Source: Kibdelosporangium sp040675465
GTDB lineage: Bacteria > Actinomycetota > Actinomycetes > Mycobacteriales > Pseudonocardiaceae
DNA: 64,000 bases
Assembly: GCF_040675465.1 (NCBI RefSeq)
Contig: NZ_JBFAPA010000005.1
Location: forward strand, 1 to 64,000
Direction: 5' to 3'
The translations under genes and the position numbers were made by a program. Shown in pieces: positions 24,626 to 33,014 of the stretch (its first letter is position 1; each line of letters starts with the position of its first letter). Below the pieces are notes generated by a model. The model was given only the letters and a program-made list of their open reading frames with translations, searched no databases and was not told the DNA's origin.

Positions 24626-26893
24626 ATGAACAACCACAGAGAGAAACGACCCAAGTCGCGACTGCTCTGGATTCACAACTGGCCTCTGCGGGTCAAGCTG
24701 ACCATGGTGCTGGTGCTGCCCACGGTCGTCGCCGTCGTGCTGGCGGCCGGGAGGGTCGAAGGCGAGCTCTCGCTCGCCGGTCAGGCCGCCCAGGCCAGCG
24801 CCGAGGTCACGGTGCTCGACCGCGCCAGGGCGGTGGTCCATGCGCTGCAACGGGAACGGGACCTGACCATCGCCAGGGCCGCCCCTGCCGACGTTGACCA
24901 GCAACGACGTCAGACCGACGCCGCTGTCGCGGCGTTCGACGAGGAGGTGGCCGACGCACCGGCGGGCCTGGACGCCGACGGCCGGATCGCCGAGGCCCAG
25001 CGCAGGCTGCACGACCTGCCCTCGGTGCGCCGTTCCGCCGGCTCGGCCGGAGCCACTCCGCTGACCGCGACCCTGACCCCGTTGCTGAGCCTGGACGAGT
25101 TCGGCACGCGGCTGGCCGGGGAGGCGACCATCCGCCGCACCGCGGCCGCGCTCGGCGCGGTCGGCCGGGTCATCGAGCAGGCCCAGTTCCAGCACACCGT
25201 GCTCAGCGCGGCCGGTTCGGCGAAAACGTTGCCGGACAACGAGATCGACGCACTGCGAGTGGCCGACGCCCGCGAACGTGACGCCACCGCGACCCTGCGT
25301 GAGGTGAGCACCGACGAGCAGCGAACCTGGTTGTCCGCCATGGTCGACCAGCGGCTGCTCGACCAGCGGGACCAGCTCAAGACCGCCGCGCTCGCCCGCG
25401 CCCGGAGCGGCGGCCCGCCCGGGCTGGATCCACAGGTCTGGCGCCAGGCCTCACAGCCGGTGCTGGATCAGCTGCTGCTGTACGAGACCAAGCTCGCCGG
25501 CGCGTTCGGCGAGGCGGTGCGGGCATTGGACGTCGGCGCGAAGACCCAGTCCCTGCGCGACACCGCGCTGGTCATCGGCGCCCTGCTGCTCGGCCTCATG
25601 CTGACGCTGTACTTCGCCAGCACGATGCTACGTCCATTGTGGACACTTCGGCGCCGGGCGCTGGACGTGGCCCACCGCGAGCTGCCCAGGGCGATCGAGC
25701 GGATCGCGGCGGATCCCGGCCAGCGGCAGGACGTCCGGATCGCCCCGGTGCCGGTGCACTCCGGCGAGGAGATCGGCCAGGTGGCCCGCGCGTTCGACGA
25801 GGTGCACGCCTCGGCGATGCGGCTGGCCGCCGAGCAGTCGGCGTTGCGCCACAGCGTCAACGAGATCTTCGTCAGCCTGTCCCGCCGGACCCAGAACCTG
25901 GTGGAGACCCAGCTGCGGATGATCGACACGATGGAGGCCGACGAGCTGGATCCCGAGCAGCTGGACCGGCTGTTCAAGCTCGACCACCTGGCCACGAGAA
26001 TGCGCCGCAACAGCGAGAACCTGCTGGTGCTGGCCGGTGCGACGTTGCGCCGCACCACCACCCGCACGATCGACATCGCCGACGTGGTCCGTGCGGCGAT
26101 CTCCGAGGTCGAGCAGTACACCAGGGCGGTCGTGCGGCCCACCCCGGACGTGGTCCTGCTGGGACCGGCCGTCAACGACGTCATCCACCTGCTGGCCGAG
26201 TTGCTGGACAACGCCACCACCTTCTCCCCGCCGGAAACCCAGGTCGTCGTGGTGTGCGCGGTGCGGCCAGGCGGCGAGGTGTGCCTGGAGGTGTCCGACG
26301 AGGGCGTCGGCATGTCACCGTCCGAACTGGACACTTTCAACCGGCAGCTGGCCGCGCCCGCGCCGATCGAGGCCGCGATGTCCAACCGGATGGGGCTGTT
26401 CGTGGTCGCCCGGCTGGCCACTCGCCGCGGCATCACGGTGCGGCTGCGCGCGGGCGTCGGCGCGGGCACCGTCGCCGAGGTCACCCTGCCCGCCGATCTG
26501 GTGCGGCCCACCCCGTCCGACACCGACACCGTGCCCGATGGGCAGGCGGTCACCACCACCCGGATCAGCACGATTCCCGTTGCACTGCAAGCCATCGGCG
26601 TGCACAAACGGTACGCCAGGGACACCTCGGCGACCGACAGCGCCCTCGCCGACCTGCCGCCCACGCTCCGGGAACTGACCAAGGCCTGGTTCCACGAGGA
26701 AGGCGGGCGGACCGGGGCGGACTGGCCGGAGGCGCCGACCACCGTGCGGCACAAGGCAAACCCCGGCTCGGACACGACGGCTCCGGCCGATGCGGACAGT
26801 CCCGGCCACACCGCCGCGGGCCTGCCTCGCCGGCTGCGAGGAGCGCAGCTCATCCCCCGTTCCCACGGCCACCGAGGAGACAAGGCGCCATGA
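24626..26893 (+). CDS. Conservon-type sensor kinase (nitrate/nitrite-sensor-like, CvnA group)
   Basis: A 755-residue membrane kinase. TM1 lies at about 23-43, then a long extracytoplasmic helical domain of the nitrate/nitrite-sensing type, TM2 at about 314-336 (ALVIGALLLGLMLTLYFAST), HAMP, and a dimerisation region HLATRMRRNSENLLVLAG near residue 455. The HATPase domain has ELLDNATTFS and SDEGVGM at about 525-560. The disordered C-terminal tail is typical of CvnA proteins of actinobacterial conservons. GAGGAG precedes the ATG. A roadblock gene follows. The DUF742 and GTPase genes usually found next are absent and an MHYT gene replaces them. Confidence 0.92.
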   Translation: MNNHREKRPKSRLLWIHNWPLRVKLTMVLVLPTVVAVVLAAGRVEGELSLAGQAAQASAEVTVLDRARAVVHALQRERDLTIARAAPADVDQQRRQTDAAVAAFDEEVADAPAGLDADGRIAEAQRRLHDLPSVRRSAGSAGATPLTATLTPLLSLDEFGTRLAGEATIRRTAAALGAVGRVIEQAQFQHTVLSAAGSAKTLPDNEIDALRVADARERDATATLREVSTDEQRTWLSAMVDQRLLDQRDQLKTAALARARSGGPPGLDPQVWRQASQPVLDQLLLYETKLAGAFGEAVRALDVGAKTQSLRDTALVIGALLLGLMLTLYFASTMLRPLWTLRRRALDVAHRELPRAIERIAADPGQRQDVRIAPVPVHSGEEIGQVARAFDEVHASAMRLAAEQSALRHSVNEIFVSLSRRTQNLVETQLRMIDTMEADELDPEQLDRLFKLDHLATRMRRNSENLLVLAGATLRRTTTRTIDIADVVRAAISEVEQYTRAVVRPTPDVVLLGPAVNDVIHLLAELLDNATTFSPPETQVVVVCAVRPGGEVCLEVSDEGVGMSPSELDTFNRQLAAPAPIEAAMSNRMGLFVVARLATRRGITVRLRAGVGAGTVAEVTLPADLVRPTPSDTDTVPDGQAVTTTRISTIPVALQAIGVHKRYARDTSATDSALADLPPTLRELTKAWFHEEGGRTGADWPEAPTTVRHKANPGSDTTAPADADSPGHTAAGLPRRLRGAQLIPRSHGHRGDKAP

Positions 26894-26969
26894 ACGCGCG
26901 CTGGTGTCCGGCACCCGATCCACAGCCTGCCGGCCGTCAACGACCAAGCCTCCGCCGATTGGAGACCAG

Positions 26970-27389
26970 GTGACCTCCGCGGAAACCAGCCGTGCCAGCC
27001 AGTTCGGCTGGCTCATCACCTCCTTCACCCGCAAGACACCCGGCGCCGCGCACGCGGCCGTGGTCTCCAGCGACGGGCTGCTGCTCAGCGCGTCCAGTTC
27101 GTTGCCCCGCGACCAGGCCGACCAGCTGGCCGCGGTCGTGTCCGGGCTGCAGAGCCTCACGCAGGGCGCGGCGCGGTTGTTCGGCGGCGGTGAGGTCGAC
27201 CAGACCGTGGTGGAGATGCGCCATGGCCTGTTGCTGCTGATGACCGTCAGCGAGGGCTCGTGCCTGGCCGTGCTCGCCGCACCGGACAGCGACATCGGGG
27301 TGCTGGGCTACGAGATGACCGCCTTACGGACCAAAGTCGGCGGGCTGCTCACCCCGGAGCTGCGCATGGAACTGCAGGCGTTGCTATGA
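26970..27389 (+). CDS. Roadblock/LC7 domain protein (CvnB-like)
   Basis: A 139-residue protein with the conservon roadblock signature: FGWLITSFTRKTPGAAHAAV, then SSDGLLLSASSSLP, then AARLFGGGEVDQTVVEM and VLGYEMTALRTKV. In conservons this protein bridges the kinase and a Ras-like GTPase. GTG at 26970, with GGAG 6 bp upstream. It follows the kinase by 76 bp, and its stop overlaps the MHYT gene start by 4 bp. Without an adjacent GTPase it must act with one encoded elsewhere or in a different circuit. Confidence 0.93.
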   Translation: MTSAETSRASQFGWLITSFTRKTPGAAHAAVVSSDGLLLSASSSLPRDQADQLAAVVSGLQSLTQGAARLFGGGEVDQTVVEMRHGLLLLMTVSEGSCLAVLAAPDSDIGVLGYEMTALRTKVGGLLTPELRMELQALL

Positions 27390-28168
27390 GCGACATGCAG
27401 CATTTCGCCATGGGCACATGGACGTTGTGGCTGGCCTACGGCGTCTGCATGATCGGGTCGCTGATCGGGCTGTCGTGCACCGCGCGGGCCCGGCAGGCCG
27501 CCGGCCGGCGGGCCAAGCTGCTGTGGACCGGGCTCGCCGCGGTGGCGATCGGCGGGGTGGGCATCTGGCTGATGCACTTCCTGGCGCTGCTCGGGTTCAC
27601 CGTCACCGGCGCCCCACTGCGCTACTCCGTCGGCCTCACCGCACTTTCCGGGCTCATCGCGGTAGTCGTCGTGGGTGGCGGGCTGGCCATGGTCACGCTC
27701 GCCGAACCGCGCAAGCCCCGGCTGGCCGCCGCGGGCATCCTCGCGGGCACCGGGGTGGCGTGCATGCACTACCTGGGCATGGCGGCGATCCAGTTCCGCG
27801 GTTCGTTCTCCTACGACCCGCTGCTGGTGGTCCTGTCGTTCGTGATCGCCATCGGCGCCACCACCGCGGCGTTCTCGTTCGCCGTCGCCGTCCGGACCGT
27901 GACCGCCCGCTTCGGCGCGGCGGCCTTGATGGGCATCGCCGTGACGGGCATGCACTTCACCGGCATGAGCGCCGTCGCGGTCCACCTCGACCGCGGCCAC
28001 CCACCCTCATCCGCCACCGACGTGTTCGACCTGGTGTTCCCGGTGTTCGTGCTCAGCGGCGCGGTGATCGCCGGGCTGATGTGGGCGCTGTTCACCACGA
28101 ACACCACACCGGAACCGGCCCGCCACGCCCGTGCGCTGCTCGGGAAGGCACCGACCGAGCCGAGGTGA
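27386..28168 (+). CDS. MHYT-domain integral membrane sensor
   Basis: A 260-residue protein with seven predicted membrane segments and three MHYT-type motifs spaced about 63 residues apart: MHFLAL (about 62), MHYLGM (about 126) and MHFTGM (about 188). The family is proposed to bind copper and sense a diatomic gas. It usually heads cyclic-di-GMP proteins, but here there is no output domain. Its start overlaps the roadblock stop (ATGA), so the three genes are one translationally coupled operon. It may supply sensory input to the conservon kinase (inferred). Confidence 0.92.
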   Translation: MSDMQHFAMGTWTLWLAYGVCMIGSLIGLSCTARARQAAGRRAKLLWTGLAAVAIGGVGIWLMHFLALLGFTVTGAPLRYSVGLTALSGLIAVVVVGGGLAMVTLAEPRKPRLAAAGILAGTGVACMHYLGMAAIQFRGSFSYDPLLVVLSFVIAIGATTAAFSFAVAVRTVTARFGAAALMGIAVTGMHFTGMSAVAVHLDRGHPPSSATDVFDLVFPVFVLSGAVIAGLMWALFTTNTTPEPARHARALLGKAPTEPR

Positions 28169-28350
28169 GCGATGGTGTCGTTCAGCGAGAGGTCGACGAA
28201 CAGCTCATCCCCAGGTGTGCACCGCGACGAGCGGACGGCCGCGCAGCGAGGCCTCTCGACGGCGAACCGGAGCGCCGCCTCGCTCGTCGCCGATCCGTCG
28301 ATGCCGACCAGCACCGACCGTCCAGTTCGTGGGCGCGCAGTGGCGGCGTC
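28169..28350 (-). pseudogene. Universal stress protein remnant with frameshifts
   Basis: The minus strand encodes the start of a UspA protein: TGRSVLVGIDGSATSEAALR. After FAVE it continues in another frame as EASLRGRPLVAVHTWG, and then returns to the first frame as DELFVDLSLNDT. It stops being recognisable where it meets the 3' end of the MHYT gene. Two single-base shifts and loss of the C-terminal half make it non-functional. It was probably part of the stress gene set that continues with the CBS-BON gene. Confidence 0.75.
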
Positions 28351-28399
28351 TGCACGAGCGAGACCGGGCGGATGAGGCGACGGTCCCGATCGGCTCCAG

Positions 28400-28509
28400 G
28401 CCGGTCTGATTTTTCGTCACGTATGGAATCAACTAGTAAAATAGTCCTGAATGCAGTGACACCAACGCATTTCCAACGTGGACCTAGCTACTCGGAATCG
28501 GTGGACCGC
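28400..28509. other. AT-rich segment between USP remnant and CBS-BON gene
   Basis: This 110-bp stretch, with ATTTTTCGTCACGTATGG and AACTAGTAAAATAGTCC, is far lower in GC than anything within several kilobases. No gene or repeat is visible. It may be a junction left by insertion or deletion, consistent with the adjacent truncated stress-protein gene. Confidence 0.45.
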
Positions 28510-29106
28510 TTACAAGCCGTGGCCGCGGTGGTGGTCATCCCAGGTGTGGTCGAGCTTGTTGCGGACGTCCACCACGCCGGGGATGGTCGCGGTCAGCCGG
28601 CCGGCGATCTCCACCTCGCTGCGCCGGTCCAACTGGCCGGTGAGAGTGGCCTCGCCCTGGGTCACCGTGACGGTCACCTGGCTCATGTCCGCCCACAGGG
28701 TCCGCTGGAACACCTCACGCTCGATATCGACCCGGATCTCCTCGTCCGAGCGGAGGAACACCTTCAGCAGGTCCCGCCGGGACACCACGCCGACCAGACG
28801 GCCGTGGTCGAGCACATACAAGCGGTGCACGCCACGGTTGTTGAGCTCCCGGGCGGCGAAGCTGACCGACTCCCCCGCGTCCACCGCGAGCACGCGGAGG
28901 GTCATCACATCCGCGGCCCGCACACCCTGCTTGCCGGCCAGGTCCAGCTGCGTGACCACACCGACCGGCACACCGTCCCGGCCGACCACCGGCACCGAGG
29001 CGATCTTGTTGCGGTCCAGCACGTCGGCGATGTCCTTGAAAGGGGTGTCCGGAGCCACCGTGACCGGGTCCTTGGTCATCACCGTCGCCACGGTCAGTTC
29101 GCGCAC
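28510..29106 (-). CDS. CBS-pair plus BON domain protein
   Basis: A 198-residue cytoplasmic protein. Two CBS motifs lie at residues 1-120 (TVATVMTKDPVTVAPDTPFK and VMTLRVLAVDAGESVSFAAR). A C-terminal BON domain starts around VTVTVTQGEATLTGQLDRRS. CBS pairs bind adenosyl ligands and BON domains bind membranes or polymers. This architecture is common in actinobacterial stress regulons. The GTG at 29106 has GGAGG 11 bp upstream. It is near a decayed universal stress protein and a DUF4142 gene, consistent with a general-stress role. Confidence 0.92.
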   Translation of the reverse strand: MRELTVATVMTKDPVTVAPDTPFKDIADVLDRNKIASVPVVGRDGVPVGVVTQLDLAGKQGVRAADVMTLRVLAVDAGESVSFAARELNNRGVHRLYVLDHGRLVGVVSRRDLLKVFLRSDEEIRVDIEREVFQRTLWADMSQVTVTVTQGEATLTGQLDRRSEVEIAGRLTATIPGVVDVRNKLDHTWDDHHRGHGL

Positions 29107-29363
29107 GGCACACACACCTCCGCTGCTGGTGTTCCGCTCCCAAGCTGAGAAGCATCGGCAAGGCGGCGACAGAGTCTTCAGGCCTTGAGGGAGAACGGCA
29201 CCGACCCAGCATGAGGGCCGTCGCTTTGCCTGGCAAGCCCGGCCGGAGGCGGCACCCGGCCCTGGGTGCGGCGAGATCGCGCCCGGCACGGTGGTGCGGG
29301 TAGCGTTTCTCGTGCCGACCTGGAGGAGGCCGCGGTTTACGCGACCCGCTGGCAGGAGGACTG

Positions 29364-29591
29364 ATGGCGGACAAGAAGAAATGGCGTGACCTGGACACGC
29401 GGCAGCGTCGGGCGATCATCGTCGGCGGGACCGTGCAGGCTGCCCTGGCCCTGGCCGCTTGGTACGACCTGTCGCACCGCTCCAGCGATCAGGTCAACGG
29501 CCCGAAACCGTTGTGGGCGTTCATCATCGCCATCAACTTCATCGGCCCGCTGGCCTACTTCCGGTTCGGCCGGGCGAGGCGCCGCTCGTAG
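29364..29591 (+). CDS. Small PLDc_N-type membrane protein
   Basis: 75 residues: a charged N-terminus (MADKKKWRDLDTRQRR), a first membrane helix (about 17-33), then a second helix with LWAFIIAINFIGPLAYFRFG ending in an arginine-rich tail. This matches the two-helix PLDc_N module, which often occurs without the phospholipase D catalytic part. GGAGGA sits 4 bp before the ATG. It is convergent with the DUF4142 gene, with 18 bp between the stops. Confidence 0.8.
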   Translation: MADKKKWRDLDTRQRRAIIVGGTVQAALALAAWYDLSHRSSDQVNGPKPLWAFIIAINFIGPLAYFRFGRARRRS

Positions 29592-29609
29592 TCCGTTCGC
29601 CCCAATGGG

Positions 29610-30422
29610 TCAGCGGGATGAGTTCCGGGCCGGGGACCGGGTTCCGCCGCGCCGGTCGCCGGAGTCCCCGCGGTACTCGCCGTCGTCCGGATCCGGGGAC
29701 CAGCGAGGCCGCCCGCTGCCGGGGCGTCGCTTGTTGCGGCCGGTGGCGAGCCAGAGCAGGAAGATCGCGACCGCCACCACCATGGGCACGAGGGTCAGCG
29801 CCACGATCATGTCCAGGCCGTTCGAGTCGGACTTGACGATCAGCGGCGTGGGGTCGTTCAGCGTCTGGAAGTCGACCATCCCGGTGGCTTCCAGCAGGGT
29901 CATGTGCTTGTTCACGATGCTGTTGGCGGTCGTGGCGAACTTGCGGATCTCCGGGTCCTGCGTGGTCACGCGGGACTTGGCGATGATCGGGAAGATCAGC
30001 CCGTGCGCGGCGCGCAGGCGCATGGCGAACACGGAGTCGAACTGGGTGCCCGAGGACTGTGCCATCTCGGTGAGCCAGCTCTTCTGGTTGTCGTACGGGG
30101 AGTCCGGCAGCTTCAGGCCGTAGATCCCGGCCAGGCGCTCGACCTCGACGTTCAGCGCGGCGTGGTCGGCCGCCATGGTCTTGCCGGCCTCCTGCACCTT
30201 GGGGTTGGCCGACTTCGCCTGCGCCATCTGACCCGCGGGCATCTCCCACAGGTTGGCCATCCGGACCTTGATGATCAGGTCGGCGTCGACGGCCGACAAC
30301 GGCTGGGCGGCGTGGGCCACGCGGGTCACGACGGGGAACGAGACCAGGGCAAGGGCGAGCAGGAACGGTACGGCGAGTCGTCTCACGGCGTCCTTCTTGT
30401 CTCCGAGCATCCGGGCGGACAT
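29610..30422 (-). CDS. DUF4142 secreted/membrane-anchored protein
   Basis: A 270-residue protein with a signal peptide (about residues 14-40, ending AHAAQP). A helical DUF4142 ferritin-like region (about 42-190) contains DADLIIKVRMANLWEMPAGQ and MAADHAALNVEVERL. A membrane helix (about 208-230) and a basic, disordered tail follow. DUF4142 proteins are common in actinobacterial and proteobacterial stress regulons. Their activity is not established. The presumed topology is an external helical domain anchored by the C-terminal helix. Confidence 0.87.
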   Translation of the reverse strand: MSARMLGDKKDAVRRLAVPFLLALALVSFPVVTRVAHAAQPLSAVDADLIIKVRMANLWEMPAGQMAQAKSANPKVQEAGKTMAADHAALNVEVERLAGIYGLKLPDSPYDNQKSWLTEMAQSSGTQFDSVFAMRLRAAHGLIFPIIAKSRVTTQDPEIRKFATTANSIVNKHMTLLEATGMVDFQTLNDPTPLIVKSDSNGLDMIVALTLVPMVVAVAIFLLWLATGRNKRRPGSGRPRWSPDPDDGEYRGDSGDRRGGTRSPARNSSR

Positions 30423-30612
30423 CGGTCAGGCCGTGCTGGGTCCACCCGGGATCGCGCTCCCCGGTCCGCGGCGGATCCGGTGCGGCCGGGTTTGAGGACA
30501 CCGTATTGGGTCCTCGCAAGGGGATACGGCACCGGGGGCGCGATGGTTCAAAAACCAAGAGATAACGACGTTAACACTTGCAGGTTTCTATACATGAGCA
30601 GATGATGAAGCC

Positions 30613-31419
30613 ATGGAGGAGGGGCCGGGGCGAACCGTCGGCGTCGTCAGCGACGGCAGCGCACTGCCCGGCCGGATGGACTTCGGGCGGCCCGAGCTGC
30701 GGCTACAAGCCGTAGAACCACTGTTGCGCCTGCACGCGATGATCATCCACGAGCTGACCGACCTGCCCACCCAGGTTCTCGCCGTCGAACCCGGACGGCT
30801 GCGGACCGCCGTGGACGAGCTGCTGGGCGAAACCGGAGCGGTGTTCCTGCCCTACGTCAAGCCGGCCGCGATCCCGGTGACACCGGGACTGGTCACCGAC
30901 TGGGACACCACCGCGATCGCGCTGACCGCGGCCTTGCTCACGACGTTGAGCCGGGCGGGCCGGCCGCCGCGGAACAGTCGCGTGCTGATCGCCGGTGCCG
31001 CGCGGATGCCGCTGCTGAGCCAGCTGGTGGTGGCGACCGGCGTCAGCGAGGTGACCACCTGGAACCCCGCCGACGCGGACGCCTTCCCGCTGCACGAGGT
31101 CGCGGCGGACGCGGACGCCGTGATCGACCTGGTGGGCGTGGCCGCCGAGGACGACCCCAAGGTGATCATGGCGGGCTTGCCGCTCTACCCCCTGCTCGCC
31201 CTGCCCGGCCTGGTCCAAGCCGTCGCGGGCGCCCCGGCGGCCACGATGGCGGTCGACGTCCACCTGGCGTGCAGCTATGAGCTGGTCATGGCCACGGCGC
31301 CGGACCTGCGGGTGCCGTCCGCGCTCGACCGCGCCCTGGTCGGCCGGATCGCCGATGCCGCGACCCGGGCGATGATCGACATGTCGTCCACAGTGGACGA
31401 TGTCGGCGACGTTGGCTGA
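30613..31419 (+). CDS. Malic-enzyme-derived pseudoenzyme A
   Basis: 268 residues following the malic-enzyme plan. VGVVSDGSALPG corresponds to the VAVVSDG strand. LLRLHAMIIHELTDLPTQVL corresponds to the K-x-FK-x-F-G region but lacks its base lysine. ETGAVFLPYVKPA replaces GGINLEDI and so loses the metal-binding Glu/Asp. VTDWDTTAIALTAALL replaces the DDQHGTAIVVLAALL motif. A Rossmann segment (RVLIAGAARMPLLSQL) and the family C-terminus remain. Malate turnover is therefore unlikely; NAD(P) binding is possible. It has an intact paralogue 800 bp downstream across an ArsR gene. It starts with ATG in an AT-rich promoter region. Confidence 0.72.
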   Translation: MEEGPGRTVGVVSDGSALPGRMDFGRPELRLQAVEPLLRLHAMIIHELTDLPTQVLAVEPGRLRTAVDELLGETGAVFLPYVKPAAIPVTPGLVTDWDTTAIALTAALLTTLSRAGRPPRNSRVLIAGAARMPLLSQLVVATGVSEVTTWNPADADAFPLHEVAADADAVIDLVGVAAEDDPKVIMAGLPLYPLLALPGLVQAVAGAPAATMAVDVHLACSYELVMATAPDLRVPSALDRALVGRIADAATRAMIDMSSTVDDVGDVG

Positions 31420-31526
31420 GGCCCGCACCTGCGAACTTGCTAAGGTTGGCCGATGCCGGACCTTGCGACCTCCTCGGATTCGTGGGCGGCGCGGAAGGAT
31501 GGCGACATGACGACGGCGGGCGCACG

Positions 31527-31895
31527 GTGACCAGGCCCCTCTACCAGCTCAAAGCGGAGTTCTTCAAAACGCTCGGCCACCCGGTGCGGATCCGGGTCCT
31601 GGAGTTGCTGAGCCAGCGCGAACACGCCGTCGCCGAGATGCTGCCCGAGGTCCACGTCGAGCCGGCGAACCTGTCGCAGCAGCTCGCGGTGTTGCGCCGG
31701 GCCGGTCTGGTGGCCACCCGCAAAGAGGGTTCGAACGTCTACTACTCGCTGGCCAGCCCGCTGTTCGCCGAGCTGCTCGCGGTGGCCCGCAAGATCCTCA
31801 CCGGCGTGCTGGCCGGTCAGGTCGAACTGCTCGAGGACCTCCGGACGCCGATCACGACCCCGGACACCGGCGCGGACGACTCCCCCGGCAGCTGA
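31527..31895 (+). CDS. ArsR-family regulator
   Basis: A 122-residue winged-helix protein: FFKTLGHPVRIRVLELLSQR, then EVHVEPANLSQQLAVLRRAG, then a wing (RKEGSNVYYSLAS). No cysteine metal site is visible, so the inducer is probably not a thiophilic metal. The GTG at 31527 overlaps the stop of an 8-codon reading frame (ATG at 31507, MTTAGAR) preceded by AAGGA. This may be a leader peptide giving translational coupling. It sits between the two malic-enzyme-like genes and likely regulates them. Confidence 0.9.
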   Translation: MTRPLYQLKAEFFKTLGHPVRIRVLELLSQREHAVAEMLPEVHVEPANLSQQLAVLRRAGLVATRKEGSNVYYSLASPLFAELLAVARKILTGVLAGQVELLEDLRTPITTPDTGADDSPGS

Positions 31896-31935
31896 CCCGG
31901 ATCGGCGCTCCGCATCTGCCGACCACCGCCACTAG

Positions 31936-31958
31936 TTGCACAATTTATTAAGTGCGCA
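31936..31958. promoter_or_regulatory. AT-rich imperfect dyad, possible ArsR operator
   Basis: TTGCACAATTTATTAAGTGC lies in the 98-bp gap after the ArsR gene. TGCAC and GTGCG arms flank an AT core that is striking in this GC-rich sequence. The position, directly before the small protein and second malic-enzyme-like gene, suits an ArsR dimer site. Symmetry is only partial. Confidence 0.5.
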
Positions 31959-31993
31959 CATGATGGTGCTTCCGGTCGAGAGGGAGTGGTGCC

Positions 31994-32227
31994 ATGGCAG
32001 GCCGCGGGAGCACGGGAACGACAAGCGAGTTCGAAACGGTCCTGCGCAGCCAGGTCACCGACACCTTCGCGGCGCTGGCCGAGGTCAGGCGGGCCGGTCA
32101 CGACTACGAGGCGCACCTGCACTCGGCCCGCGTCCGGGACCTGCTCGACCTCGCCGCCCGGCACGGCATCGACACCACCGGCTGGGCCGGCACCACCACG
32201 CTGGACTTCCCCGCCCCGGGCGACTGA
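31994..32227 (+). CDS. Small acidic helical protein in the ArsR/malic-enzyme-like cluster
   Basis: 77 residues, predicted mostly helical: TSEFETVLRSQVTDTFAALA, then VRRAGHDYEAHLHSARVRDL. A glycine-rich tail ends in FPAPGD. A GAGGGAG ribosome site precedes the ATG at 31994. I do not recognise a family. The next gene starts 2 bp after its stop, so the two are translationally coupled. It may be a subunit or adaptor of the pseudoenzyme (inferred). Confidence 0.75.
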   Translation: MAGRGSTGTTSEFETVLRSQVTDTFAALAEVRRAGHDYEAHLHSARVRDLLDLAARHGIDTTGWAGTTTLDFPAPGD

Positions 32228-32229
32228 CC

Positions 32230-32973
32230 GTGGCCGTGGTGGCGCTCGTCTCCGACACCATGACCTGGCCCTCGCTGATGCGGTACGCGGCCCTGATCGA
32301 GGACTTCGCGGGACTGCGGACCTGGACGACGACGGTCGAGGACGGGTCGGAGACCGACCTGCGCGGCCTGCCGTCCGACGTCGGGGCGGTGTTCCTCCAG
32401 CGCACCCCGCCGGGGCTCACCTGCCGTGCGCGAGCGCTGACCCGCGGCCTGCCTGTCCTGACCGATCAGGACATCATCGCCATCGCCCTGACGGCCGCCC
32501 TGCTGACCGCCACGAGCCAGGCAGGCCGCACTCCGCGCACGAGCACGGTCGTCATCGCCGGCGCGGACGCGTTGCCGGTGCTGTGCCCGTTGCTGATGAT
32601 CGCCGGTTTCGCCGAGGTCACCACCTGGAACCCCATCGACGCCGACATCTTCCCGTTGCGCCGCATCACCTCTGGCGCCCACACGATCGTCGATCTCTTG
32701 CACGGCACCATCGACCTGACGGCGGCCGAGGTGATCCGGTTGGACAGCGGGCAAGAAGCCGTACTGGTGCTGCCAGGCCTGCTCCGCGCACTCACCCACG
32801 GCCGGGGCGCACGACTGGACCTCCATGTCCACCACGCCTGCGCCCTTGCGCTCGTCATGGCCACCCCGCCGGACCGCCAGCTGCCCTCCCGGCTGGACCA
32901 GGACCTCACCGACCAAGTCACCCACGCAGCGGCCCACGCCCTGCACGCGCAGACCCACCACCCCTTCGACTGA
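32230..32973 (+). CDS. Malic-enzyme-derived pseudoenzyme B
   Basis: A 247-residue paralogue of protein A. It shares VALVSDT at the N-terminus, AVFLQRTPPG at the lost metal site, VLTDQDIIAIALTAALLTAT, the Rossmann segment TVVIAGADALPVLCPLL, EVTTWNPIDADIFPLRRI and the C-terminal AVLVLPGLLRAL. The malic-enzyme lysine and acidic ligands are missing here as well, so both copies have kept the fold but not the chemistry. The GTG at 32230 directly follows the small gene's stop. A role as an NAD-binding sensor or scaffold is possible but unproven. Confidence 0.72.
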   Translation: MAVVALVSDTMTWPSLMRYAALIEDFAGLRTWTTTVEDGSETDLRGLPSDVGAVFLQRTPPGLTCRARALTRGLPVLTDQDIIAIALTAALLTATSQAGRTPRTSTVVIAGADALPVLCPLLMIAGFAEVTTWNPIDADIFPLRRITSGAHTIVDLLHGTIDLTAAEVIRLDSGQEAVLVLPGLLRALTHGRGARLDLHVHHACALALVMATPPDRQLPSRLDQDLTDQVTHAAAHALHAQTHHPFD

Positions 32974-33014
32974 CCAGTACCATGATCCTCCACGCACCAG
33001 GGGGAGGTACGGCC

